Shown: positions 9,455 through 17,352 of the stretch, in pieces
How the letters are laid out: each line of letters begins with the position of its first letter
How positions within the stretch are numbered: position 1 is the first letter of the stretch
Source of the DNA: Nocardia niwae NBRC 108934 = DSM 45340
Lineage (GTDB): Bacteria; Actinomycetota; Actinomycetes; Mycobacteriales; Mycobacteriaceae
DNA length: 64,000 nt
NCBI RefSeq assembly: GCF_001613465.1
Contig: NZ_BDCK01000021.1
Span: 62,001-126,000, forward strand
Reading direction: 5' to 3'
Program-made: the position numbers and the translations under genes
Notes under the pieces: model-generated
Seen by the model: only the letters and a program-made list of their open reading frames with translations
Database searches by the model: none
Told to the model about the DNA's origin: nothing

Positions 9455-10108
9455 ATGTTGATACGACCTCCCGGCGTCTATCCGCCGCAGCTGGACACCT
9501 GGTTGCTCGTCCGTGCGCTGTCCGAGGCGGGCGTGCCGCGCGGCGGGCACGCGCTGGACGTGTGTACCGGCACCGGCGCCCTGGCCGTCGCCGCCGCGTA
9601 CACCGGAGCCGCACGGGTGACGGCGGTGGACGTCTCCCGCACCGCCGTGGTGTCCGCCTGGCTGAACTGCCGGCTGCGCGGGATCGACGCGGAGGTGCTG
9701 CGTGGGGACTTCGCGGCGGTCCTCGGTGCGCGCAGTTTCGATCTGGTGCTGGCCAACCCGCCCTACGTGCCCGCTCCCGAGGGGACCGACACCCGTGGTC
9801 TGGCGCGGGCGTGGAACGCCGGAGCCGGGGGGAGGGCGATTCTCGACCAGTTGTGCGCGGCGCTGCCCGGACTGCTGAAGCCGCGCGGGGTCGCGTTGAT
9901 CGTGCATTCGGCGCTCAGCGATCCCGATACGACGTTGGACCAGTTGCGCGAGCGGGGTCTGAAGGCGGCGATCGTGGCGCGGGCGACCGTGCCGTTCGGG
10001 CCGGTGCTGCGCCGCCGCGCGGAATGGCTGGAATCGGCCGGGTTGATCGGACCCGGTCAGCGAATGGAAGATCTGGTGGTGATCCGTGCCGACCGTATCC
10101 GGCAATGA
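9455..10108 (+). CDS. HemK/PrmC-like SAM methyltransferase
   Basis: A 217-residue class I methyltransferase. The SAM motif is DVCTGTGALAV (about residues 35-45), motif II is TAVDVS, and the NPPYVP catalytic motif is typical of enzymes that methylate amide or amine nitrogens (HemK/PrmC, and small-molecule relatives). It is shorter than PrmC and lacks its N-terminal release-factor-binding helical domain, so it is unlikely to be the housekeeping PrmC. The frame is open back to 9347, but ATG 9455 (or GTG 9452) starts the conserved LIRPPGVYPPQ sequence. It lies 31 bases after the diiron gene and overlaps the CDGSH gene by 23 bases, which implies co-translation. Confidence 0.86.
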   Translation: MLIRPPGVYPPQLDTWLLVRALSEAGVPRGGHALDVCTGTGALAVAAAYTGAARVTAVDVSRTAVVSAWLNCRLRGIDAEVLRGDFAAVLGARSFDLVLANPPYVPAPEGTDTRGLARAWNAGAGGRAILDQLCAALPGLLKPRGVALIVHSALSDPDTTLDQLRERGLKAAIVARATVPFGPVLRRRAEWLESAGLIGPGQRMEDLVVIRADRIRQ

Positions 10109-10295
10109 GCAGTGGCGGCGGGTGACGCTCACCGCCGACGGCCCCGCGTTGATCGAGGGCCCGGTCGAGTTCGTCACCGCGGACGGCAGGACGATCCGTT
10201 CCGACCGGTTCGTGGTGGCGCTGTGCCTGTGCCGGCGCTCGAAGAACTATCCCTTCTGCGACACCAGCCACCGCAAGCGCCGCCGCTCGGCGTGA
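10086..10295 (+). CDS. CDGSH-type [2Fe-2S] protein
   Basis: A 69-residue protein with a single CDGSH iron-sulfur motif. The 3Cys-1His ligands are C47, C49, C58 and H62 in CLCRRSKNYPFCDTSH. The family carries redox-active, labile [2Fe-2S] clusters and works in electron or cluster transfer. The GTG start overlaps the last 23 bases of the methyltransferase, so the genes are translationally coupled. A natural reading is an electron or cluster donor for the diiron protein two genes upstream (inference). The C-terminus is Arg/Lys-rich. Confidence 0.9.
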   Translation: MPTVSGNEQWRRVTLTADGPALIEGPVEFVTADGRTIRSDRFVVALCLCRRSKNYPFCDTSHRKRRRSA

Positions 10296-10302
10296 CCGCG
10301 GG

Positions 10303-10791
10303 TCACGACGGCGAGCCGTCCCGGGTCAGCGACCGGACGGTGTCGAGCAGCGTTTCGGTGGCGCAGGTGACGGTCTGCTCGACCACGTCGGCGGGCTCCC
10401 CGTCGAACTGACGGTGCCAGGCGTGCACGCCGCGCTCGGTGGCGATCGCGAACCACACCGATCCCGGCGGCTGGCCGTCCTGCGGATCCGGGCCGCCCGC
10501 GCCGGTGACCGCTACGGCGACAACCGCTTTCAACAGGCGACGGACGCCGGTGGCCATCGCTTCGGCCGCGGTTTGCGACACCACCGGCACGTCGGGCACC
10601 CCGAGAACGGTCCGCTTGACCTCCGTGCTGTAGGCCACGAGGCCGCCGCGGAACCAGTCCGACGAATTCGGCGCCGCGCCCAATGTGGCCGAAATCCGTC
10701 CGGAGGTGAGCGATTCGGCGACCGCCACGGTGATCTCCGACTTCTGCGCCGATTCGGCCAGCTCGTGTGCGTAGTCGTCCGCCTGGGGCAT
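10303..10791 (-). CDS. CinA C-terminal domain protein (nicotinamide-nucleotide amidase type)
   Basis: A 162-residue protein consisting only of the CinA-C domain, with the signature AESLTSGRISATLGAAPNSS, then GGLVAYSTEVK and VAVTGAGGPDPQDGQPPGSV. In Gram-negatives this domain deamidates NMN in pyridine-nucleotide salvage. Stand-alone copies in actinobacteria are common and often sit in stress loci. ATG 10791 is preceded by AGGAGAGGA at a good distance; the longer open frame to 11076 runs into the divergent hemerythrin gene. It is convergent with the CDGSH gene, 7 bases apart. Confidence 0.88.
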   Translation of the reverse strand: MPQADDYAHELAESAQKSEITVAVAESLTSGRISATLGAAPNSSDWFRGGLVAYSTEVKRTVLGVPDVPVVSQTAAEAMATGVRRLLKAVVAVAVTGAGGPDPQDGQPPGSVWFAIATERGVHAWHRQFDGEPADVVEQTVTCATETLLDTVRSLTRDGSPS

Positions 10792-10930
10792 CTTCGTCCT
10801 CTCCTGTGTCGGCTGCCTGTTCACCATACGGCCGGCGGCGGGATGCGGCCGCGCGGCGGTCACCACGGTTTCGGCGGCGTGGCGCCGGGAATGTCGGCAG
10901 AAGACTCGGCCCCGACGCAAGGAGAAAGCG

Positions 10931-11431
10931 ATGACCACCGACGCGATCGTGCTGCTTCGCGACGACCACAAGGCGATCCGGAAGCTGTTCCGCGAGTTCG
11001 AGAAGGCGGGCGACGACGCCGTCGAAACCAAGGGCAAGGTGGTGAAGAAGATCATCGAGGCGCTCACTGTGCACACCTATCTCGAGAACGAGTGCATGTA
11101 CCCCGAGGTGCGCAAACTCGTTCCCGACCTGGAGGACGACATCCTGGAGTCCTACGAGGAGCATCACGTCGCCGACGTGCTGGTCACCGAGCTGGCGATG
11201 ATGAAGCCCGGCGACGAGCACTTCACCGCCAAGACCACCGTGCTGATCGAGAACGTCGACCATCACATCGACGAGGAAGAGAACGAGTGGTTCCCGAAGG
11301 TGCGCGAGCAGCTGGGACGCAAGCAGCTGCAGGAGATCGGCGCGCGGATGCAGGAGCTGAGGAAGAAGGCGCCGACCTCGCCCGCGCAGCCCTCGGCACT
11401 GAAGAAGACCGTCGACGCGGTACTGGCCTGA
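10931..11431 (+). CDS. Hemerythrin-like HHE domain protein
   Basis: A 166-residue protein with hemerythrin ligand spacing: DDHKAIRKLFREFE at the N-terminus, HTYLENECMYPEV, EEHHVADVL and DHHIDEEENEWFPKV. These His/Glu residues would hold a non-haem diiron site in a four-helix bundle. Such proteins sense or store O2, NO or peroxide in the cytoplasm. A strong AGGAGAAAG precedes ATG 10931. It is divergent from the CinA-C gene, with a shared 139-base promoter region, and is the first of two hemerythrins in this island. Confidence 0.93.
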   Translation: MTTDAIVLLRDDHKAIRKLFREFEKAGDDAVETKGKVVKKIIEALTVHTYLENECMYPEVRKLVPDLEDDILESYEEHHVADVLVTELAMMKPGDEHFTAKTTVLIENVDHHIDEEENEWFPKVREQLGRKQLQEIGARMQELRKKAPTSPAQPSALKKTVDAVLA

Positions 11432-11486
11432 CCGGCGCGATCGCGCCGGCATCCGAGGAGGTGCCGGCGCGATCGCGTGCGAGGGT

Positions 11487-12098
11487 TCATCCGGCGGGCG
11501 GGTACTGCTTGGCGCGCAGCACCCGGGCCAGGTGCGCGGCGTTTGCGGCCAGCGCCGCGGTGGCCGAGGCGACCGCTTTGGGTACCGCGTCGAGATCCTG
11601 GTAGTCGGTGCCGCCCATGGCTTGGTCGTTCCAGTACGTGCACCCCTGTGCGGGGATGCTGAATCCGATGTCGTTGAGCCCCTGATACAGATCGGCGACG
11701 ATCTTGTGCGCGCCGTCCTCGTTGCCGACCACCGCCACCGTGGCCACCTTGCCGACCATCGCGGGCCGCCCCTCGTCGTCGGTCTCGGACAGTTCGGCGT
11801 CCAACCGCTCGAGCACCCGCTGCGCCACCGACGACATGTGCCCCACCCACGTGGGTGTCGAGAGGAGCAGGATGTCGGCCGCCGCGATCCGCTCGCGAAT
11901 CGCGGGCCACTGGTCGCCGGGGCCCTCGTCGGCGGTGACGCCGGGCAGCACGTCGTAGTCCACTACGCGCAGCGCCGTGCCGGGCACGTCGTGCTGGGCC
12001 AGCTCGTCGAGCACCTGCCGGGCGATGAGGTCGCTGCTGGATTCGGCGGGTGACTTCTTCAGGGTGCACACCAGCGCGAGCGCGGTCGGTCCTGGCAT
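11487..12098 (-). CDS. Flavodoxin-like NAD(P)H-dependent FMN oxidoreductase
   Basis: A 203-residue flavodoxin-fold protein. The N-terminal strand ALALVCTLKKSPAESSS leads into the FMN phosphate loop, and LLLSTPTWVGHMSS is the typical flavin-binding segment, followed by VAVVGNEDGAHK. Relatives reduce FMN, quinones or azo compounds. No membrane segment is present. ATG 12098 has AGGAGGTTT just upstream. It lies 22 bases downstream of the decarboxylase gene on the same strand and is probably co-transcribed with it. Confidence 0.88.
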   Translation of the reverse strand: MPGPTALALVCTLKKSPAESSSDLIARQVLDELAQHDVPGTALRVVDYDVLPGVTADEGPGDQWPAIRERIAAADILLLSTPTWVGHMSSVAQRVLERLDAELSETDDEGRPAMVGKVATVAVVGNEDGAHKIVADLYQGLNDIGFSIPAQGCTYWNDQAMGGTDYQDLDAVPKAVASATAALAANAAHLARVLRAKQYPPAG

Positions 12099-12120
12099 GA
12101 AGGAAACCTCCTGATCGACA

Positions 12121-13596
12121 TCATGTTTCGGTTCGGCCGCGGGCGACGACCCGGATCGTGCGCAGCCGCGAGTCCGCGGCGTCCGGCACGTTCATGCCCG
12201 CCTCCAGCCCGGTGCGCAGGTAGTCGACGACCGCGCCGTCGATGCGTTCACCGGGCACTACCACCGGAATACCCGGTGGATAGGGGGTGAGCTGCTCGGC
12301 GGCGATCCGGCCGACGGCCTCTTGCGCGTCCACCGTCTCCACCGGGCCGAAGAACGCGTCGCGCGGCAGCATCACCGATTCCAGCTGCAGATCCTCGGGA
12401 GAGGGCAGGTCGATGCTCGGCGGCCGGGGATCGTCGAGCTGGTCGCGCCAGGCGGCGACGCCGTCGACGAGGGTGTCGACGGTGTCCTTGTCGTCGGCGA
12501 GCGACAGGGTGGCGAGCAGACGGCGGTGATCGCTCAATCCCATGTCGATGCGCCGGTGCTCGCGCAACCAGTCCGCGGCCTGATAGCCGCTGGCGCCGGT
12601 GCCGGACACGTCCATGAGGACTTGGAGCCGGTCGAGGTCGTGCGAGGCTTCCACGCCGAGCAGTTCGTCTTCGAGCACCCTGATGCCCGGAATCGCCGCG
12701 AGCTGCCGCCTGGCCTGTTCGGCGACCAGCAGCGCGTCACCGAGCAGCTCCTGGCCGCGCTCGACCATCTGCCTGCGCCAGCCGTCGAGCGCGGCGTAGA
12801 CCAGGACGTTGGGGCTGGTGGTCATCAGCAGGTCCGCGCATTCGCTGAGCCGGATCGGGTCGACGAGATCGCCTTGCAGATGGAACACCGAGCCCTGTTC
12901 GAACCCGGCGCCCATCTTGTGCACGCTGACCACGCACAGATCCGCGCCGGCGTCCATGGCCCAGGTCGGCAGGTCGTCGTGGAACGGCAGATGCGCGCCC
13001 CACGCCTCGTCCACGATCAGCGGCTTGCCCCGCTCGTGGCAGACCTCGGCGATGCCCGCGATGTCCGCGCAGGTGCCGTACGGGCTCGGGCTCACGATCA
13101 GCGCGCCCGCGGCATCCGGGTGCGCGTCCCACGCCTCGCGCACCTGCTGCGGTGCGGGCGGGTGCGCGAAGTGCAGGTCTGTGTCCCAGCGCGGCGTGAT
13201 CCAGTGCGGCTGGACGCCGGAGAAGACCAGCCCGGCGACCACCGATTTGTGACTGTCCCGCGCCACGAGCAGGCCGCCGTCGTGGCCGCCTGCCACGGTC
13301 ATCATGGCCGCTTTGACGGACAGGGAACTGCCGCAGGTGGAGAAGAACGCCGATTCCGCTCGTACCGCGTCGGCCATGAGGGCCTCGGCGCGGGCCAGGT
13401 AGCCGCCGCGCGCCAGCCGGTCGTCCAGTCCGGCGACGGCCAGCACATCGGATCCGAAGGCGTCCCGGCCGATCACGTCCAGGACGCGTTCGTCGGTTCC
13501 GCGTCCTTGCCGATGCCCGGGGGGCGTGAAGCCGTACCGGCCCAGCCGGTGATAGTCGGCAAGCGCTTCCAGCAGAGGAGCTCGTGTATGGTCCAC
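12121..13596 (-). CDS. Orn/Lys/Arg decarboxylase family PLP enzyme
   Basis: A 491-residue fold-type I PLP enzyme of the SpeA/LdcC-like Orn/Lys/Arg decarboxylase group, in the short actinobacterial form without the wing domain. Visible features are DSHKS, the PLP-phosphate and ring contacts in DEAWGAHLPFH, and the Schiff-base lysine K227 in SVHKMGAGFEQGS, followed by the smaller C-terminal domain (PYPPGIPVVVPGE). It would decarboxylate a basic amino acid to a polyamine or diamine; the exact substrate is not decidable. Head-to-tail with the flavodoxin gene (22-base gap) and 41 bases downstream of the molybdopterin enzyme on the same strand. Confidence 0.92.
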   Translation of the reverse strand: MDHTRAPLLEALADYHRLGRYGFTPPGHRQGRGTDERVLDVIGRDAFGSDVLAVAGLDDRLARGGYLARAEALMADAVRAESAFFSTCGSSLSVKAAMMTVAGGHDGGLLVARDSHKSVVAGLVFSGVQPHWITPRWDTDLHFAHPPAPQQVREAWDAHPDAAGALIVSPSPYGTCADIAGIAEVCHERGKPLIVDEAWGAHLPFHDDLPTWAMDAGADLCVVSVHKMGAGFEQGSVFHLQGDLVDPIRLSECADLLMTTSPNVLVYAALDGWRRQMVERGQELLGDALLVAEQARRQLAAIPGIRVLEDELLGVEASHDLDRLQVLMDVSGTGASGYQAADWLREHRRIDMGLSDHRRLLATLSLADDKDTVDTLVDGVAAWRDQLDDPRPPSIDLPSPEDLQLESVMLPRDAFFGPVETVDAQEAVGRIAAEQLTPYPPGIPVVVPGERIDGAVVDYLRTGLEAGMNVPDAADSRLRTIRVVARGRTET

Positions 13597-13637
13597 GGCT
13601 ACCGCCTACCCGGAATCGCCGGCGGCACACCTACGGC

Positions 13638-15953
13638 TCACGAGACCCGTCGTATACGGGCGGCCGCGGTCTTGAACAGCGGCTGCTTGGACGCCGGATC
13701 CACATCGGTGCGGGTCAGCTCGTTCGCGGCCCGGTCGTGCGCGCCGTCGCCGCGATCCCAGTACCCGTAGTGGAAGGGGATGAAGACGACGCCGGGACGG
13801 ATCTGCGTGATGCGTGCCCGCGCGTGCACCGCGGCCCGGGGCGTGGTGATCTCGACCGCGTCGCCTTCGCGCACCTGCGCGGCCTCGGCGTCGGCGGCGG
13901 AGATCTCGACCCACACCTCGGGCGCCGCGCGGTTCAGTTGCGGCACGCGACCGGTTTTGGTGCGGGTGTGGAAGTGATAGATGGTGCGTCCGCTCAGCAG
14001 CGCGAGCGGATACTGCGGCGAGGGCGGTTCCGGCGGTGGGAGGTACGGCGCGGCTTTGATCATCGCCTTGCCGTGCGGATTGAACGCCCGGTAGTCCTGC
14101 GCGCTCCAGGGCGCACCGGTCACCAGGTCCTTGCCGTAGCTCTCGCAATAGGCGGGGTCGGCGGCGAAGGCCCCGTCGGTGTAGAGACGTTCGGTGCCGT
14201 CGGGAGCCTGTTCGGTGCACGGCCATTGGACGCCTCCGGCGCGCAGTTGCGCGTAACCGATCCCGGTGTAGTCGCAGGGCCTGCCCGCGCTGCAGCGCTG
14301 CCAGGCCGCGAACGCCGTCGGCGCGTCGTGCCACGACGGCAGCGGCTCGCCGTCGCGGTCGCGCAGGTCCATCCGGCGCGCGAAGTCCAGGAAGATGTCC
14401 AGGTCGGATCTGGCGGTGCCGGGTGGCGGCACCGCCTGCTCGGACAGGTGCACCGTGCGGTCGGCGTTGGTGAAAGTGCCGGTCTTCTCGCCCCACGCGG
14501 CGGCGGGCAGGACCACGTCGGCGAATTCGGCGGTCTCGGTGCGGAAGATGTCCTGCACGACCAGGAACAGGTCGCGCCGCGACAGGACGCGGCGCACCCG
14601 CTCGAGCTCGGGCAGCGACACCGCCGGGTTGGTCGCCGACACCCACAGCATCCGGATGACGCCTTCGTCGGCGAGTTCGAACATCCGCATGGCGTCGGTG
14701 GGCGGACTGTCGTGGCGCAGCCGTTCGGGGTCGACGTTCCATACCCGGGCCAGCTCGGCGAGGTGGGCGTCGTCGGCCCAGTTGCGGAATCCGGCGATGT
14801 CGCCGTCGGCGCCGCACTCCCGGGTGTTCTGCGCGGTGGGCTGACCGTTCATCTGCAGGATCCCGCACCCCGGCCGGCCGAGCATGCCGCGCACCAGATG
14901 GATGTTGTTGACCTGTACGGCGCCCGCGGTCGCCTGATGGGATTGGTAGAAGCCCTGCAGCACCGTCGACACCAGCCGTCGCGCGGTCCCCAGCAGCCGC
15001 GCGGCCGCGCGGATGTCGTCCACGTCGAGACCGCAGATGTCGGCCGCGCGTTCCGGCGGCCACTGCGCCACCTGCTGCGCGAGGTCGTCGAAGCCGATGG
15101 TGTGGGCGCGCACGTAACCGGTGTCGACCCATCCGTTGCCGATCAGCTCGTGCAGCAGCGCGTTCAGCAGCGCCACGTTGGTGCCGGGCAGCGGCGCGAG
15201 ATGAATCGTCGCGTGCCGGGCCACCGGAGTCGGTCGCGGGTCGACGCACAGCAGCCGTGGCGGATTCGGGCCCGCCAACCGGTCGAGCATCCGCGACCAC
15301 AGCACGCTCTGGGTCTCCGCGACGTTGTGACCGAAGGCGGCGATGACGTCGGCGTGGTCGATATCGGTGTAGGTGCCGGGCTGGCCGTCGCAGCCGAAGG
15401 ACTGCTTGAGGCTCTCCGCTGCGGTGGCGGTGCACAACCGGGTGTTGCCGTCGAGATGATTGGTGCCGAGCCCGCCGCGGGCGATGACGCCCAGCGTGTA
15501 GTACTCCTCGAGGAACAGCTGCCCGCTGGTGTAGAAGCCGACGCTGTCCGGGCCGTGCCGGTCGAGCAGGCCGCGGGTGTGCGCGACGATCCGGTCCATC
15601 GCGGTGTCCCAGTCGGTCGCCACCAGTTCGCCGTCGATTCGCACCAGCGGCGTGGTCAGCCGATCCGAGGAGGCGTTGGCCTGCCAGCCGTAGAGATCCT
15701 TGGGGTCCAGCCGGCCGCGGTTGACCCGGTCGCCCGCGCGCCCGCGGACGCCGACGATCCGTCGGCCGCGCACCGCGATGTCGAACGCGTCGCCGTTGGA
15801 GTGCAGCACCGACGCCGAGGGAACCCACCGTTCCACGTCGGCGGCGGTGACCCCGGCGGCCAGGTGCATGTCCACGCGCGGCGGCCACTGCTCGCCGGGA
15901 CCATACGGTGTGCGCGCGCCCCAGGGATGGGCGATCCGGTCGAGTTCCACCAC
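13638..15953 (-). CDS. Molybdopterin oxidoreductase lacking the N-terminal [4Fe-4S] cysteines
   Basis: A 771-residue DMSO-reductase/formate-dehydrogenase/nitrate-reductase family enzyme with a full molybdopterin domain (DWDTAMDRIV, VLPAAAWGEKTGTFTN) and a C-terminal dinucleotide-binding domain (TRTKTGRVPQL, GVVFIPFHYG). A likely Mo-ligand Cys is retained in NTRLCTATAAES. The family's iron-sulfur motif CxxCxxxC is replaced by S48-xx-H51-xxx-D55 in SASVLHSNGD, and the fourth Cys by D83 in GRLDPKDLYGW, so all four ligands are lost. From memory, a subfamily with a similar LHSNGD sequence exists, so this is probably a natural variant. It is divergent from the Zn alcohol dehydrogenase; oxidation of formate made from aldehyde is one possibility (inference). 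GTG 15950 is an alternative start. Confidence 0.9.
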   Translation of the reverse strand: MVELDRIAHPWGARTPYGPGEQWPPRVDMHLAAGVTAADVERWVPSASVLHSNGDAFDIAVRGRRIVGVRGRAGDRVNRGRLDPKDLYGWQANASSDRLTTPLVRIDGELVATDWDTAMDRIVAHTRGLLDRHGPDSVGFYTSGQLFLEEYYTLGVIARGGLGTNHLDGNTRLCTATAAESLKQSFGCDGQPGTYTDIDHADVIAAFGHNVAETQSVLWSRMLDRLAGPNPPRLLCVDPRPTPVARHATIHLAPLPGTNVALLNALLHELIGNGWVDTGYVRAHTIGFDDLAQQVAQWPPERAADICGLDVDDIRAAARLLGTARRLVSTVLQGFYQSHQATAGAVQVNNIHLVRGMLGRPGCGILQMNGQPTAQNTRECGADGDIAGFRNWADDAHLAELARVWNVDPERLRHDSPPTDAMRMFELADEGVIRMLWVSATNPAVSLPELERVRRVLSRRDLFLVVQDIFRTETAEFADVVLPAAAWGEKTGTFTNADRTVHLSEQAVPPPGTARSDLDIFLDFARRMDLRDRDGEPLPSWHDAPTAFAAWQRCSAGRPCDYTGIGYAQLRAGGVQWPCTEQAPDGTERLYTDGAFAADPAYCESYGKDLVTGAPWSAQDYRAFNPHGKAMIKAAPYLPPPEPPSPQYPLALLSGRTIYHFHTRTKTGRVPQLNRAAPEVWVEISAADAEAAQVREGDAVEITTPRAAVHARARITQIRPGVVFIPFHYGYWDRGDGAHDRAANELTRTDVDPASKQPLFKTAAARIRRVS

Positions 15954-16064
15954 GGTGCCCGCCTACCCGGCGGGGGTTCGGGCAAACCCGGCGGCGGTCG
16001 TTTCGGGCGCAGGCGTCCGGGTAGGACCGGGACTGTATCGACCCCGAACCGGAGGAGCGCCCGG

Positions 16065-17258
16065 ATGAAGGCAGTGACCTGGCAAGGACGACGCAAAGTG
16101 GCCGTGGAGACGGTGCCCGATCCGCGTATCGAGGCACCGACCGACGCGATCATCGAGGTCACCTCCACCGGGATCTGCGGATCCGACCTGCACCTGTACG
16201 AGGTGCTGGGCGCCTACATGAGCAGCGGCGACGTGCTGGGCCACGAACCCATGGGGCGGGTGGTGGAAACCGGCTCGGCGGTCGCCGGGCTGACTCGCGG
16301 CGACCGTGTGGTGATCCCGTTCCAGATCAGCTGCGGCGCCTGCTACATGTGCCGGACCGGCCTGCCCACCCAGTGCGAGACGACCCAGGTCCGCAAATAC
16401 GGTTGTGGCGCGGCCCTGTTCGGCTATTCGAAACTCTACGGGCAGGTGCCCGGCGGCCAGGCGGAGTATCTGCGAGTCCCGCACGCCGACGCCACCCATG
16501 TCAAAGTGCCCGAGGGGCCCTCCGACGACCGTTTCCTGTACCTGTCCGACGTGCTGCCCACCGCCTGGCAGGCGGTGGAATACGCCGCCGTGCCGGACGG
16601 CGGATCGGTGACCGTGCTCGGTCTCGGCCCGATCGGGGACATGGCCTGCCGGGTCGCGGCGCATCGCGGCTATCGCGTCATCGGCGTGGATCGGGTGCCC
16701 GAGCGGCTGGCGCGGGTGGCCGGGCGCGGCGTGGAGGTGATCGACCTCGCCGCCGTCGACGAGCCGGTCGGCGACATCATCCGCGGCTGGACCGACGGCC
16801 GCGGCACCGACGCGGTGATCGACGCGGTGGGGATGGAGGCCCACGGTTCGCCGATCGCGTCGGCGGCCCAGCGCTCGGCGGCGTTCCTGCCGGACCTGGT
16901 GGCGCAGAAGGTGATGGACACCGCGGGCGTCGACCGGCTCGCGGCGCTGAACTCCGCGATCGACATCGTCCGTCGCGGCGGCACGATCTCCGTGATCGGT
17001 GTCTACGGCGGCATGCTCGATCCGCTGCCGATGCGGGTGCTGTTCGACAAGCAGATCCAGCTGCGGATGGGCCAGGCGAACGTCAAACGATGGGTGGAGG
17101 ACATCATGCCGTTGCTGCGCGACGGCGACCCGCTGGGCGTGGACGGCTTCGCCACCCACCGGCTACCGCTGAGCGACGCGGCGCAGGGCTATGCCATCTT
17201 CCAGCAGAAGACCGACGGTGCGATAAAAGTCGTGCTCGACCCGACCGTCACGACCTGA
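16065..17258 (+). CDS. Zn-dependent alcohol/formaldehyde dehydrogenase
   Basis: A 397-residue medium-chain dehydrogenase of the glutathione-independent formaldehyde dehydrogenase type. Catalytic zinc residues lie in GICGSDLH (Cys near 38) and GHEPMG. The structural zinc site is the four-cysteine motif SCGACYMCRTGLPTQC. The NAD-binding Rossmann motif is VLGLGPIGDMA. Length and the long insert around 260-290 fit the formaldehyde-dehydrogenase branch. GGAGGAG precedes ATG 16065 by eight bases. It diverges from the molybdopterin enzyme across a 111-base promoter region and could feed it formate (inference). Confidence 0.93.
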   Translation: MKAVTWQGRRKVAVETVPDPRIEAPTDAIIEVTSTGICGSDLHLYEVLGAYMSSGDVLGHEPMGRVVETGSAVAGLTRGDRVVIPFQISCGACYMCRTGLPTQCETTQVRKYGCGAALFGYSKLYGQVPGGQAEYLRVPHADATHVKVPEGPSDDRFLYLSDVLPTAWQAVEYAAVPDGGSVTVLGLGPIGDMACRVAAHRGYRVIGVDRVPERLARVAGRGVEVIDLAAVDEPVGDIIRGWTDGRGTDAVIDAVGMEAHGSPIASAAQRSAAFLPDLVAQKVMDTAGVDRLAALNSAIDIVRRGGTISVIGVYGGMLDPLPMRVLFDKQIQLRMGQANVKRWVEDIMPLLRDGDPLGVDGFATHRLPLSDAAQGYAIFQQKTDGAIKVVLDPTVTT

Positions 17259-17352
17259 CCGGCGCAGCGGGCGGGCACCGGACCCGGCCGCGGTCGACCG
17301 AGACCGCGGCTGCGGGCGGTTTGCTCTGTTCGGACCTGGGTAGCTGCCGTGT

